From contig CM055311.2 in NCBI GenBank assembly GCA_029255685.2, positions 14,840,952 through 14,904,951 of the forward strand: DNA of 64,000 bases, given 5' to 3'. This document shows, in pieces, positions 54,397 through 64,000 of the stretch (the stretch's first letter is position 1; each line of letters begins with the position of its first letter). This DNA is from Silene conica. Taxonomy: Eukaryota > Streptophyta > Magnoliopsida > Caryophyllales > Caryophyllaceae. A model generated the notes under the pieces. That model was not told the DNA's origin. It saw only the letters and a list, made by a program, of their open reading frames with translations, and made no database searches. A program made the translations under genes and the position numbers.

Positions 54397-54870
54397 TTAA
54401 TTATCTTCGGATGACGAAGATGAAGAATCTAGATCTCCTTCGTAATCTCCAGCTTCAATTACTTCAGGTTGACTAGCCACGTAATGATCATAAAACATTA
54501 AAGTGCGCAGACGGACATTACCTAGATTGAACACTCTACCGGCACACAAATCAGATAGTGTTGCGTAGTCTATCAAGTTTAGTATAAGCTCGATATATTT
54601 AAGGAAATCGCTTCTTAACTTGCGGAACTCCCACATCTTCCCAGTTACAATCTCATCAGTAACTTCATCGTCTGGAACAACCGGACTGCAGAGGGGGTTA
54701 CCGTGTAGGATGCCAAAAAGGTTGGCAATTGGAGGATGTTCTACCAGGTCCCAGACAGTGTCACTCGGAATGACTAGTTCAAGGCGAGAAACTAGCACTG
54801 GGAACTGCGTAGTTATAAGATCGATCCTTAGCTGATAGGCTCTGTTTTTTTGCACGTTTGTGAGAGTCAT
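54397..54870 (-). CDS. Unidentified small acidic-tailed protein of the PMD element
   Basis: 157 residues from MTLTNVQKNRAYQ. An in-frame ATG at 54930 lies only ten bases from a TATAAATA box, so it is probably upstream of the transcription start; I therefore start at 54870. The protein is predicted mostly helical (YQLRIDLITTQFPVLVSRLE, then WEFRKLRSDFLKYIELILNL) and ends in an acidic Ser tail (GDLDSSSSSSEDN). I recognise no family. It converges on the PMD gene with 241 bp between stops. The palindrome array at 55038-55462 lies immediately upstream and may be its promoter. An open, well-composed frame with a TATA box at the right distance makes it a credible gene. Confidence 0.6.
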   Translation of the reverse strand: MTLTNVQKNRAYQLRIDLITTQFPVLVSRLELVIPSDTVWDLVEHPPIANLFGILHGNPLCSPVVPDDEVTDEIVTGKMWEFRKLRSDFLKYIELILNLIDYATLSDLCAGRVFNLGNVRLRTLMFYDHYVASQPEVIEAGDYEGDLDSSSSSSEDN

Positions 54871-54939
54871 CTTAAAAGTATTGATTTTAGTAGTGAATGA
54901 GATTGTGGTTTTTGCGATTACAATCAACATGAAAAGCAG

Positions 54940-54947
54940 TATTTATA
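54940..54947 (-). promoter_or_regulatory. TATA box of the small acidic protein gene
   Basis: TATAAATA on the minus strand, about 70 bases upstream of the ATG at 54870 and just downstream of the palindrome array. Confidence 0.6.
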
Positions 54948-55037
54948 AGAAGTCGTAGTACAACGGTAACATTTTGAAATTATAACGGTAACATTTTGAA
55001 ATTTGAAATCACAACGGTTACAATGCAAATCAATAAC

Positions 55038-55462
55038 TTGAAAACTGGCCGTCCATGCATGGTATGGACGTGAATAGTACACGTCCAAACCATGCATGGA
55101 CGTGTACTATTCACGTCCACACATGGTGTGGACGTGTACTATTCACGTCCATACCATGCATGGACGTCCAGGATTAACGTCCATGCATGGTATGGACGTG
55201 AATAGTACACGTCCACACCATGTGATTCACGTTCACACATGGTGTGGACGTGTACTATTCACGTCCATACCATGCATGGACGTCCAGGATTAACGTCCAT
55301 GCATGGTATGGACGTGAATAGTACACGTCCACACCATGTGTGGACGTGAATAGTACACGTCCATGCATGGTTTGGACGTGTACTATTCACGTCTATACCA
55401 TGCATGGACGGCCAGTTTTGCCGTCCATTCCACGCTAGGACGGCCAGTTTTCAAGTCTAATT
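55038..55462. repeat. Palindrome array of CCATGCATGG and ACGTCC units
   Basis: Eight CCATGCATGG palindromes alternate with GGACGTGAATAGTACACGTCC or its inverse, so the whole array is close to self-complementary. It is bordered by GGCCGTCC and GGACGGCC words. The units contain ACGTG cores (bZIP/ABRE type) and the RY motif CATGCATG (B3-domain type). It lies just outside the small acidic-protein gene. Confidence 0.9.
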
Positions 55463-57848
55463 CAAAATTTCGATTGACTTCAAATCGTCTATTCTAAGCC
55501 TTCTACGATTAATTCAACCTAATTTCAAGTATAAGGCTTAAACATGTAATTCAACAAAAAATAATTGAAAAAAAAAATTTAAGATTTAAGTTATTATCGA
55601 TGAATCGTTGTCGTCGTTTGACATTAAATCGTTGTCGTTATATGATGTTGATGTTCGATGTTGAAACCGTTTTTTTGGAATTTACGTTGTTTTTGTTGTT
55701 TTTGTTTCAGAGAATAAAAGGTAGAGAGAGAGAGAGAGAGAAAAGGGCAAGAGTTGTCTTTTCTCAAAAAAACGTCGACGATTTTTCGCAAAACGTCGAC
55801 GACCTTTCGCAACCCCCTATTATTACTACTCTTAGTATAAAATATAATAGAAATTAATTGTGTATTTTGGATGAACTACACGGCTAAAACAAAGAGAAAG
55901 ATGAGAACTTCTTTTCTCTAAAATCTCTCTAAGTTTTTGCATGCCAAGAAATGAATGAATAATGAGTTAGGATTTTCAAAACAAAATCCCTCCTCTTGTC
56001 ATGTGAGGTCGGCTAGATTAGGGTGCCCAATGCATGGGCACCATCAATATAACACTTGTCCAATACATGCAAAATACAATAAAATGTTTTGTTTAATTTT
56101 ATCCCATAAAATGTTATACAAACATATTTGTATAATGTGTAGTGTGACCATGTCACACGGTCCACACACAAACAATAGGTTCAATTTTATCATTTATAAA
56201 TTTGAACATTTAAAACATCTTATAAGTTTAACTAATTAAACTTTAATTCTTATAAAATAATAATCCGATTATTATCTTTATAAATTACATTAAAACATTT
56301 CTAATATAAATATATTCATTCTTAAATAATGTTTCATAAACATATTAATTTTAGTAATGACAATTCATTCACTAAAATTTTATAATTTATAATCATATTA
56401 TAAATGTACTCCATACACGAAATATAAACTAGGATCGATATAACTCGTATCAATATATAGTCACATCATTTTCTATTAATAGAGCTCTCCTAAAGGTGTG
56501 ACCTAAAGGGATCGACTGATCACCACCGTCATACGACAGTAATGTCAAACTCTAGCAAGCCAATCATTACCGATTAATGTTGATCAGTCGACTGTATGAA
56601 AAGAATCATCCCATGAGTATTCTTATTGCAGATTTATCAATGATTTATATTCACTGACGTGATCGCACTATTGTTGAGGACACATTTCCCAACAATCTCC
56701 CACTTGTCCTCGACAAGTGTGCGTCACCAATTCTCTTGTCCTATTACATCATCTCCCACTCAATGCAAGGTGTCTTGCAGGCCGTACTTGCATTTGATCA
56801 TATCTTGAGTGGTTTTCTCGATCTGGAGATTAACTGAATTGACCGGAATTATCTAACATAGATACCTTCCGAGCGTGGCCACGTATTTACAATTAACTTC
56901 TCCTCGAGTGGCCCTGAGATTTAAGATAACCCTGACAAGGGGTTGGACAATTCTTATCCTACTGTTCCCTTTGACTAACACAGTCCATCATGACCTAAAA
57001 GATGCCCATTTGACCCCCTTTAACGGTTGATCGTAGAGCAAAAATCAAAGTCACTCGGAAAACTATGCCACCTTAGGCGAACAGTCTCAAGTTAAAGAAT
57101 TGACTAGCAAGAATTCATATAGTAGCTCTCGCCACGACCAGGCTAATATAAAATTTCCAGAACTCTATAAGCGGTCACAAGTTGCCCTACAAAGTGCCTC
57201 TTACAGTCTGCCTATGTGATCGACTAGTCATCCCTTATGACTCTATGGCATTTGAACTTGCCATCAATCGCCTCACACTCTAGTCGCTTCGAGACGTCAC
57301 CTCATATAAGCGACTAGGGGCTATACTAAGTCTATCCGGTTCACTTAATGGGGTTCAAATTGTCTCTTATAAGTTTAACTAATTAAACTTTAATTCTTAT
57401 AAAATAATAATCCGATTATTATCTTTATAAATTACATTAAAACATTTCTAATATAAATATATTCATTCTTAAATAATGTTTCATAAACATATTAATTTTA
57501 GTAATGACAATTCATTCACTAAAATTTTATAATTTATAATCATATTATAAATATACTCCATACACGAAATATAAACTAGGATCGATATAACTCGTATCAA
57601 TATACAGTCACATCATTGTCTATTAATAAAGCTGTCCTAATAAAGGTGTGACCTAAGGGATCGACTGATCACCACCGTCATACGACAGTAATGTCAAACT
57701 CTAGCAAGCCAATCATTACCGATTAATGTTGATCAGTCGACTGTATGAAAAGAATCATCCCATGAGTATTCTTATTGCAGATTTATCAATGATTTATATT
57801 CACTGACGTGATCGCACTATTGTTGAGGACATATTTCCCAACAAAAAC

Positions 57849-58690
57849 ACCTATTCTATCATGGCTTCCCTACCCTAGATATGAAACTACTCACACATGG
57901 CTTTGAGAGCTAGACTATAAATTCTATTAACTAAGATAAACATGATGACGATAACGAAAGAGAACCGTAAAGAAAAGGAAAGATAATACCAGAAATTAAA
58001 GGGAATAAGAACTTGGAAGATAAAATGCAAATAGCTTTTTGAAGATACTTGAATAAACAAAGAACTATTTTTATAAAGAAAATAAACTAGAACTTAGAGT
58101 AATTTTTTACAAGCTCAATGATGATTAAAACATGAAAACAAGGTAGTATTTATTATGACAAGGAGGGGGAGCAAAAGGCCTGTAGATTACAGCCACCCCG
58201 GTGCCAGGGGTAGCTCACCCCGGGGCAAGAACAATTATGCTTGCATTCCATGAACCTGGTCCAAATTCTGCATCACCAGAGCCACCCCGGTACACCGGGG
58301 CAGCCCACCCCGACCGGGGTGAAGTAAGATGTCCTGATTCTCCGTACTTCTTCAATTGTTTACACTTGAGTTCTTTGATGACGTCTTAGAATGACGTAAT
58401 GGTCGCTGTCATGCTCTGCAATTGACCTTCAAATGTTGACTTTTAGTTGACTTCTTGACTTTCTTCCTTTTTCGTTACTTCTACTACTCGGAAACTGCTT
58501 GTCTCGACTTTGTTTAGCTCCGTGATGCTTGGTGAATGTCAAAATGTAGGAAAAATCCGGAGTTCCTACAAAGACGTTAAACCACATACAAATCACCTAG
58601 AACACGGAATTAGCTTAATAAACATTATAGAATAGTGTAAATGATGATAAAACATGAGCTAAAATGCGGATGAAAAGTATATAAAAATAT
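57849..58690. repeat. Outer retroelement-like repeat, right half, with CCACCCCGG palindromes
   Basis: Continues the repeat broken at 50741. Contains several palindromic units at 58190-58325 (CCACCCCGGTG...GGGGTAGC, CACCCCGGGGC, CCACCCCGGTACACCGGGGC, CACCCCGACCGGGGTG). It ends in an A-rich tail beside the next LTR. Noncoding. Confidence 0.55.
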
Positions 58691-58693
58691 AGC

Positions 58694-60175
58694 TGAAGAG
58701 TCTATTGATATAATATACTCAAGAAGGGGGGGTTGAATTGAGTATGCCTTCTTTTTGAAATCTTCTTCGACGTGTGTGTAGTTGTATGATGATCGTTGAG
58801 TAGAGCAATAATAAAGTAGAGACACGATATTTTTGAAGTGGTTCAGTCTCACACTCTGAGACCTACGTCCACTATTCTCGATTAATAAAATTAGTACCAA
58901 CTCTGGATTACAATTTTATCAACCCTACTCGTGCGACTTTGATGTTAGTCACAACTCAATCTAGATACCGTTAAATATCTAGCTACGACAAATACCGTTA
59001 AATATTTGTCTTACAACGAGTACCGCTAAATACTCAATCTATCTTACGTAAATAAGATAAAGTCTTCAATGTTTTCTTGGTGTCACAATCTTGAGTGAAT
59101 AAGATCAATGCTTGAGCACTTGAATCTTGAATCGGATTTGACAATGAAAAGCTCGAATATTGAAGTATATGACCGACGGCTCTCTCTTGATTTGCGTGTA
59201 TGTGTGTTGTGTATTTCGTATGGATTAATGTGTCATAGGTAGTCTATTTATATAGAATATGTATCTAGGTAATTCAAACCCTAGATGATTTAGGAATATT
59301 ACTTAAACTAGAATACTAGTCTTTTAGTAATACTACCTTAAATCTAATCTTAATATATTTAGGAAAGATTTAATAATATACTATATGTATTATATAAGGA
59401 ATTAATTTCCTAATTCATATTTAGGAAAGATCTTTATATAATAAACAATTAGTATCCTTATTAAATCAACTTCCTAAACCATGTCAAAGATAATAAAATA
59501 TATTACCATAATATAATCTTAGTTTATTTAGGACATTAAATAAATACATAATATTTATTTAAGTAAGTCCTACACGATTTATGGTAATGTGACATATCAC
59601 ACAATTTCCAAAATCGAAACAAACTAAATCTTAGATTATATATTTTGACAATTAAAATCATATAAAAAATCTTTAGTTTATTTTAGTAATAAATAATTAT
59701 CTCATAAGACAATTATTTATTTCTTATTTAACTAAAAGATATTTTATATAATCCTATTAAGATTAACAATTCTATATTTAAATAGAATACCATTTAAACA
59801 CTAATACCTACACGACACAAATTAGGAAACAATTGTTTCAACTAAAACACACATAAGTCTTGATCATTTCTTCATGATATAGAGTTATAGCTACTGGCTA
59901 TAACTAGAACCAATCTTGTACTAAAGCTATAGTTGATGAATATAACTTTAGTTCATTATGCGCGCTTGTGATCTTCAATCAATCTTCGACTTAATCAATT
60001 TGTTGACTAATATGCTTGAATCGTTTGTACTTGATTGATTAGATCTTGTTACTAAATTTCTGTACACTTAGCACACGATTATACATACGAGTATATAATA
60101 TATAAATAGCTAGACTTGTCATTATCAAAACATAAACATATATACTATATATATATTTGAATATATGGTTCAACA
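58694..60175 (-). repeat. 3' LTR of a Sirevirus-type Copia element
   Basis: On the minus strand it starts TGTTGAACCATATATTC at 60175, directly after a purine tract, and probably ends ...GACTCTTCA near 58694. The partner LTR lies outside the window, so the left edge is provisional. Confidence 0.65.
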
Positions 60176-60400
60176 AATTCCCCCTTTTTGATGATGGCAA
60201 GTCTCTCTTAGATTTCGTGTCTAAGTGTATGTTCCCCCTCAATATAATAATGGTCAATCATAGCAAAGATTCACTTAGGGTTTCTATATTCTATCTATCC
60301 CATATCCTTTAAGAACCCTAAGAGACAATGGATTACGACAAGGAGCAAGCTTAGGCAAATTCTAATCTAAGTCGCATTTTTCCCCCTCTTGACATCATCG
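60176..60400 (-). promoter_or_regulatory. Multiple polypurine tracts of the Sirevirus element
   Basis: On the minus strand AAAAAGGGGGAATT abuts the LTR (60176-60190). Further copies, GAGGGGGAAC (near 60231-60240) and AAGAGGGGGAAAAA (near 60378-60392), lie upstream. Multiplied polypurine tracts are a known Sirevirus feature. Confidence 0.65.
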
Positions 60401-60786
60401 AAAAGATGAGAACAAAGACATAAAACGACTAGAATAATACACTACGAAACACGAATAAGCATGCATCAAAGACGTAATATACAAACACACATAATATCAT
60501 ACAATTGCAAGTACGAATGTGAGAAATATACACAACCAAACCGAATATACTATGCCACTGGGCCGAATATAGGTCAAATATGAGAAAATTGGGCCGGCTT
60601 GGATAATGTTTTTAGATGGGCCACAAATTTAACAAAAGATACCAAGGGATTAGGCAATATAAGGACTAGTGGGCCTCGGATTTTGTTGGGCTAAAGATAG
60701 TTTCAGAGTTGGGCTAGGATATGAGTAAGGATTTGAGAAAGTCCATTCCAGACTTAAACACAACAGCCGAAAATACCGAAAACGAA
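60401..60786. other. Noncoding 3' internal region of the Sirevirus element
   Basis: No gene seen. Six TGGGCC or TGGGCT words lie between 60555 and 60720. Confidence 0.4.
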
Positions 60787-61430
60787 TTAAAACAGGAACA
60801 GAGTATGAGCACCGCAATTCTGATTACGGACGAGAGCAAGAATCATGGCTTCTTGGTATATAGACGTAATCTGGACGCGAACACCAACCTTCTCATCTCT
60901 CTTATCAATTAATTTTTTTTTTTTTTTTTTTTTTTTATTATTCATCCACGCCCTTAGCTCGGGTTCACGACTTGAATTGCCACATCTACCGCTATCACCC
61001 ATGCTTTCATTCTCCTTTTTAACTTCATATAAACTAAGAATCCCATCCATCTTAGCATCCAATCCCTCAAACGATGGAGAAACATCCGGTTTTTGTTCAC
61101 CACTTATACTTTGCCAAAAGTTAAATCAATGTCATCAAGGTAAATACCCATGAGTTTGATGATTTTGTCACACATACGTTTTCTTGGTATGACACCATAA
61201 CTCGCTTTGTCAATAGCACCTTTCTTGAACAAAATCTCCGACACCCACAATTGTCGAGCTCCCCTTTTCTTTAACCAACACATTAGAATCTTGAAACAAA
61301 TCTTGAAACAAAACAACGAAGCTAAAATTACCTTCGTCCCTTCAACCGATTGTACAACACCACAGCTTCACAACAATAGAGTTTGTTCCGACCAACCAAT
61401 TTAACTCTAGCGAATACTTAGGGACTACAG
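60787..61430 (-). pseudogene. Degraded extra ORF downstream of pol in the Sirevirus element
   Basis: Two minus-strand frames, about 61316-61104 and 61100-60950, read as one protein broken by a one-base shift near 61104. The better part contains GVIPRKRMCDKIIKLMGIYL, which resembles the C-terminal part of plant transposon-associated proteins found in the accessory position of LTR elements. Sireviruses can carry an additional gene between RNase H and the 3' LTR, which fits its place. A 25-30 base T run (60909-60936) follows, possibly a poly(A) or slippage tract. It is clearly nonfunctional. Confidence 0.45.
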
Positions 61431-62036
61431 GTGAGTCTTGATTAAGTTTGCGACGTTTCCCGGTGTCGGTCGTCGGAATGAACACGAAGATGGGTGTTGG
61501 GGACGGTGGAGGTGATGGTGGGTTGATTGTATTGCTTTTGCCAGAGGCATGATCGTATTTTTGGAGGTTTCTTGGTTTTGGTAATGGAGGTTTAATGGGA
61601 GGTAATTATTTGGGGATTTGGGGATTTGGGTTTTTGGTGAAGACGGTAAGAGGGAGTTAGGGGTAGTAAATATGTAGAATCAATAGAGTGATGGTGAGGT
61701 GACACGTGGCAGGTAATGGTGGATGTAGTGGGGTAGGTTCACACGATTTTCGTTTAGGGTAAGATACGTTTTCCTTTTTTTTTTTTTATTTGAATAATAT
61801 GTATTATTACTATTATATAGGTGTATATATTGTAGGTTTGATCATAATATATGACGTAATATTATTGTGAGATTCGGTTGTGCACACATACATACATGAA
61901 TTGCATAACATAATTATGTTCACATAATTTATCATCGAATACATACATACACATGCAGCGGAGTATACGGACACAGTCATATAATCTCATCTAAACCGTA
62001 GTCAATCATTGGGTTATTTTTGCTTTTAAGATTTGA
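61431..62036. other. Noncoding stretch between the extra ORF and pol
   Basis: G-rich at 61480-61740 and AT-rich afterwards. No gene seen. Confidence 0.4.
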
Positions 62037-64000
62037 TTAGGTGCCACCGATTAAACCAATTTCCAATCGCAAAGTCTCAAAGCGTTCTCTAGCCAATGGT
62101 TTAGTGAAGATATCTGCCCACTGTTTTTCCGTACTACAAAATTCCAATTTTATATTTTTCTTTTCAACATGGTCTCTTAGAAAGTGGTGTCTAATTTCAA
62201 TATGTTTGGTCCTCGAGTGCTGGGCTGGGTTTTTAGATATAATTATAGCACTCGTATTATCACATAATTTAGGCACACATCCAACATCAACACCATAATC
62301 ATGTAACTGTTGCTTTAACCATAAAAGTTGAGAACATACCAGTGCGGCTGCAATATATTCTGCTTCAGCAGTTGAAAGAGCGACATAATTTTGTTTCTTG
62401 GATCCCCAAGATATAATACAAGGACCCACAAAGGTAGCAAGTCCGGAGGTACTTTTTCTGTCTAAAGAGCATCCTGCATAATCCGCATCTGAATATCCTA
62501 CTAGATTAAAGTTACAGTCCATAGGATACCATAGATATAATTTTGAGGTTCCGATTAGGTATCTTAGAATTCTCTTAACTGCAATCATATGTGATTCTTT
62601 TGGTGCAGATTGGAATCTCGCACAAACACAGACACTAAACATTATATCTGGACGACTTGCTGTAAGATAAAGAAGTGAGCCAATCATACCTCTGTAAGTT
62701 GTTTCATCTACAGACTTACCATCTTCGTCTTTGGTTAACTTCTTATCTGTGACCATTGGAGTAGGCATTGCATGAGAGGTTTTCATTCCAAATTTCTTTA
62801 GTAACTCCTTGACGTATTTTTGTTGATGAACTTTGATTCCTTCTTCAGTTTGTTGTATTTGAAGTCCAAGGAAGAACTTTAGTTCTCCCATCATACTCAT
62901 CTCGAACTCAGAAGTCATCAACTCAGAAAAGTACTTGCACAACTTTTTATTAGTTGAGCCAAAAATAATATCGTCAACATAGATCTGAACGACTAGTAGA
63001 TCTGAGTTTTCACTTTTAAGAAATAGGTTTTATCCACAGACCCTCTCTTGAATCCACTCTCCAATAGGAACTTTGATAATCTGTCGTACCATGCCCTAGG
63101 TGCTTGTTTTAGACCATATAGTGCTTTGTCCAATTTGAATACATGATCCTTGAGTTTGCTATCCGGAAATCCAGGAGGTTGTTCAACAAATACTTCCTCT
63201 TGGAGATAGCCATTAAGAAATGCAGTCTTAACGTCCATCTGAAAAAGCTTCATTCCCTTGTGTGCTGCAAATGCAATGAGTAGTCTTATTGCCTCAAGAC
63301 GAGCAACAGGAGCAAAGGTTTCGTCATAATCGATCCCTTCCTGTTGGTTGTATCCTTGAACTACTAATCTGGCCTTATTTCGCACAATAACTCCAGTGTC
63401 ATCCAATTTGTTTCTGAATACCCATCTAGTTCCAATGACAGTTCTGTCCTTAGGTCGAGGAACAAGATGCCAAACTTTGTTTCTTTCAAATTGCTGGAGT
63501 TCTTCTTGCATGGCAACTATCCAGTCTGGTTCTGCGAGAGCTTCCTTGATATTTGAAGGTTCAATGGTGGAGAGAAAGGAGTAGAATGAGCAAAAGTTAT
63601 TTAAGCTCCTTCGAGTTTGAACTCCATCTGTCAAGCTTCCTATTACATTATCCAAAGGATGAGAGCCTTTATATCTCCAGTTCCTTGATTGATCATTTGC
63701 ATTCCTTGAACTTGACTCGGAATCTTGACTTGTTCCCCCTGAATCCAAACCTGGGTTTATAGTAGGGTCAGGTATAACTCTGGCCTCTTCCCTTTGGTTT
63801 TGATTCAAAGTTACAGCTTCATTAGCTATAACTCTGGGTTCCAAGTCATTGGTTTGAGAGTTATCTACAGTATCATCAACTGTAGTTTCATCTCTCGCAC
63901 CATTTTCTCCCAAGTTGAGTTCATCATGAATTCCTTGAGGTTCTCCTTCTTCAATTTCCATTTCAGGAGGATCTTCCCTTGATAACCTGAAATCAGGTTC
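62037..64000 (-). pseudogene. Sirevirus-type Copia Pol (RT and RNase H), one frameshift, cut by window edge
   Basis: The frame is open from the window edge down to 62993. It has an acidic linker, then the RT start [20 protein letters not shown], the [20 protein letters not shown] block and the catalytic [15 protein letters not shown] segment. It stops just after FLKVKTQIY. The YVDD motif lies in the next frame, in the 50 bases before 62942. The following frame (62942-62037) covers the RT C-terminus and RNase H (YSDADYAGCSLDRKSTSG, then VALSTAEAEYIAAA) and ends in a normal terminus. The shift lies in the T4 run at 63014-63017, consistent with loss of one base. Apart from that the protein is well preserved, so the copy is fairly young. 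Integrase and gag lie beyond the window. Confidence 0.85.

Larger units (their letters stand above)
51060..55816 (+). mobile_element. PMD-bearing TIR element, about 4.8 kb
   Basis: Terminal inverted repeats: the left begins ACCGAATCGCCAAAGGTCGT and continues CGACG, with a second TCGTCGACG 20 bases on. The right, in inverse, reads GGGGTTGCGAAAGGTCGTCG followed by ACG and the same second GTCGACG. A CTATTATTA duplication flanks it (51051-51059 and 55817-55825), but it is AT-rich, so the exact ends are tentative. The layout is TIR, CCACC-rich leader, G-rich and telomere-like tract, PMD gene, a convergent small gene, palindrome array, GAGAGA tract, TIR. No transposase is visible. A deletion derivative lies at 13336-14543. 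The ~9-bp duplication points to Mutator-like machinery acting in trans. Confidence 0.8.
50742..57843 (-). mobile_element. Internally deleted Copia element (LTR, 3' region, truncated LTR)
   Basis: Starts TG at 50742 and ends CA at 57843, flanked by AAAAC on both sides (50737-50741 and 57844-57848). The downstream LTR (minus orientation) is 50742-51059 plus 55826-56694, about 1.2 kb once the nested element is removed. Next to it lies a polypurine tract (GACAAGTGGGAGA, inverse of 56695-56710) and about 650 bp of 3' noncoding sequence. Then comes 57365-57843, which repeats 56218-56694 with only a few differences. So the other LTR has lost its 3' part, and the primer site and all of gag-pol are gone. 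It cannot move on its own. A PMD-bearing TIR element is nested in its full LTR. Confidence 0.85.

Noticed and set aside
55096..55293. Plus-strand frame with repeated HTMHGRP-like words.
   Set aside because: Translation of the palindrome array.
55038..55462. Regularly spaced palindromes that at first glance look like a CRISPR array.
   Set aside because: Eukaryotic context. The spacers are themselves repeated and palindromic, no cas genes are present, and the array belongs to a plant transposon.
60908..60936. Long T run considered as a SINE or LINE poly(A) tail.
   Set aside because: No upstream SINE boxes or LINE domains and no flanking duplication found; it may be simple slippage.

Overview
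The window is plant nuclear DNA, from a eudicot. The evidence is GT-AG introns in most genes, a plastid-targeted ribosomal protein, a plant tRNA-Glu, and a dense, nested load of plant transposable elements. The Tat/Retand-type Ty3 element with an antisense extra gene, together with the general repeat style, makes me lean towards Caryophyllales. That is inference and cannot be proved from this window.

Only three protein-coding host genes are well supported. A small mitochondrial import chaperone, TIM13 (15829-17071, +), faces a plastid ribosomal protein L11 gene (17596-19398, -) tail to tail. A PHD-finger protein of about 1063 residues in eight coding exons lies at 32066-39796 (-). A tRNA-Glu(TTC) lies at 9546-9617 (-).

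The rest is mobile DNA. 1-5.1 kb: LTR-like sequence, a LINE ORF1 with an in-frame stop, and a truncated hAT-like MITE. 6.2-14.6 kb: Stowaway MITEs, a Helitron 3' end, a perfect 105-bp tandem duplication, two 5'-truncated LINEs, and a 1.2-kb TIR element ending in GTCGACG-rich termini. 20.5-30.7 kb: a complete, very young Tat-lineage Ty3 retrotransposon with 643-bp LTRs differing at one base and a 5-bp target duplication. Its gag-protease and pol frames are separated only by a TAG in a readthrough context, and a spliced antisense gene sits near its 3' LTR. 40.7-46.9 kb: a long-TIR foldback element, then a 5-kb Mutator-like element with a 9-bp target duplication, a frameshifted transposase and a separate GRF zinc-finger/membrane protein. 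47.2-50.2 kb: a decayed Copia element split by a hAT-like MITE. 50.2-58.7 kb: a three-deep nest in which an outer retroelement-like repeat is split by an internally deleted Copia element, which is itself split by a 4.8-kb TIR element. 58.7-64 kb: the 3' half of a Sirevirus-type Copia element running off the window.

The most interesting object is the 4.8-kb TIR element at 51060-55816. It carries an intact plant mobile domain (PMD) gene and a convergent gene for a small acidic protein I do not recognise. It also has a G-rich, telomere-like leader and a palindrome array built from CCATGCATGG and ACGTCC units. No transposase is visible. The 1.2-kb element at 13336-14543 shares its termini and looks like its deletion derivative, so this seems to be a real mobile family with an unexplained gene set.
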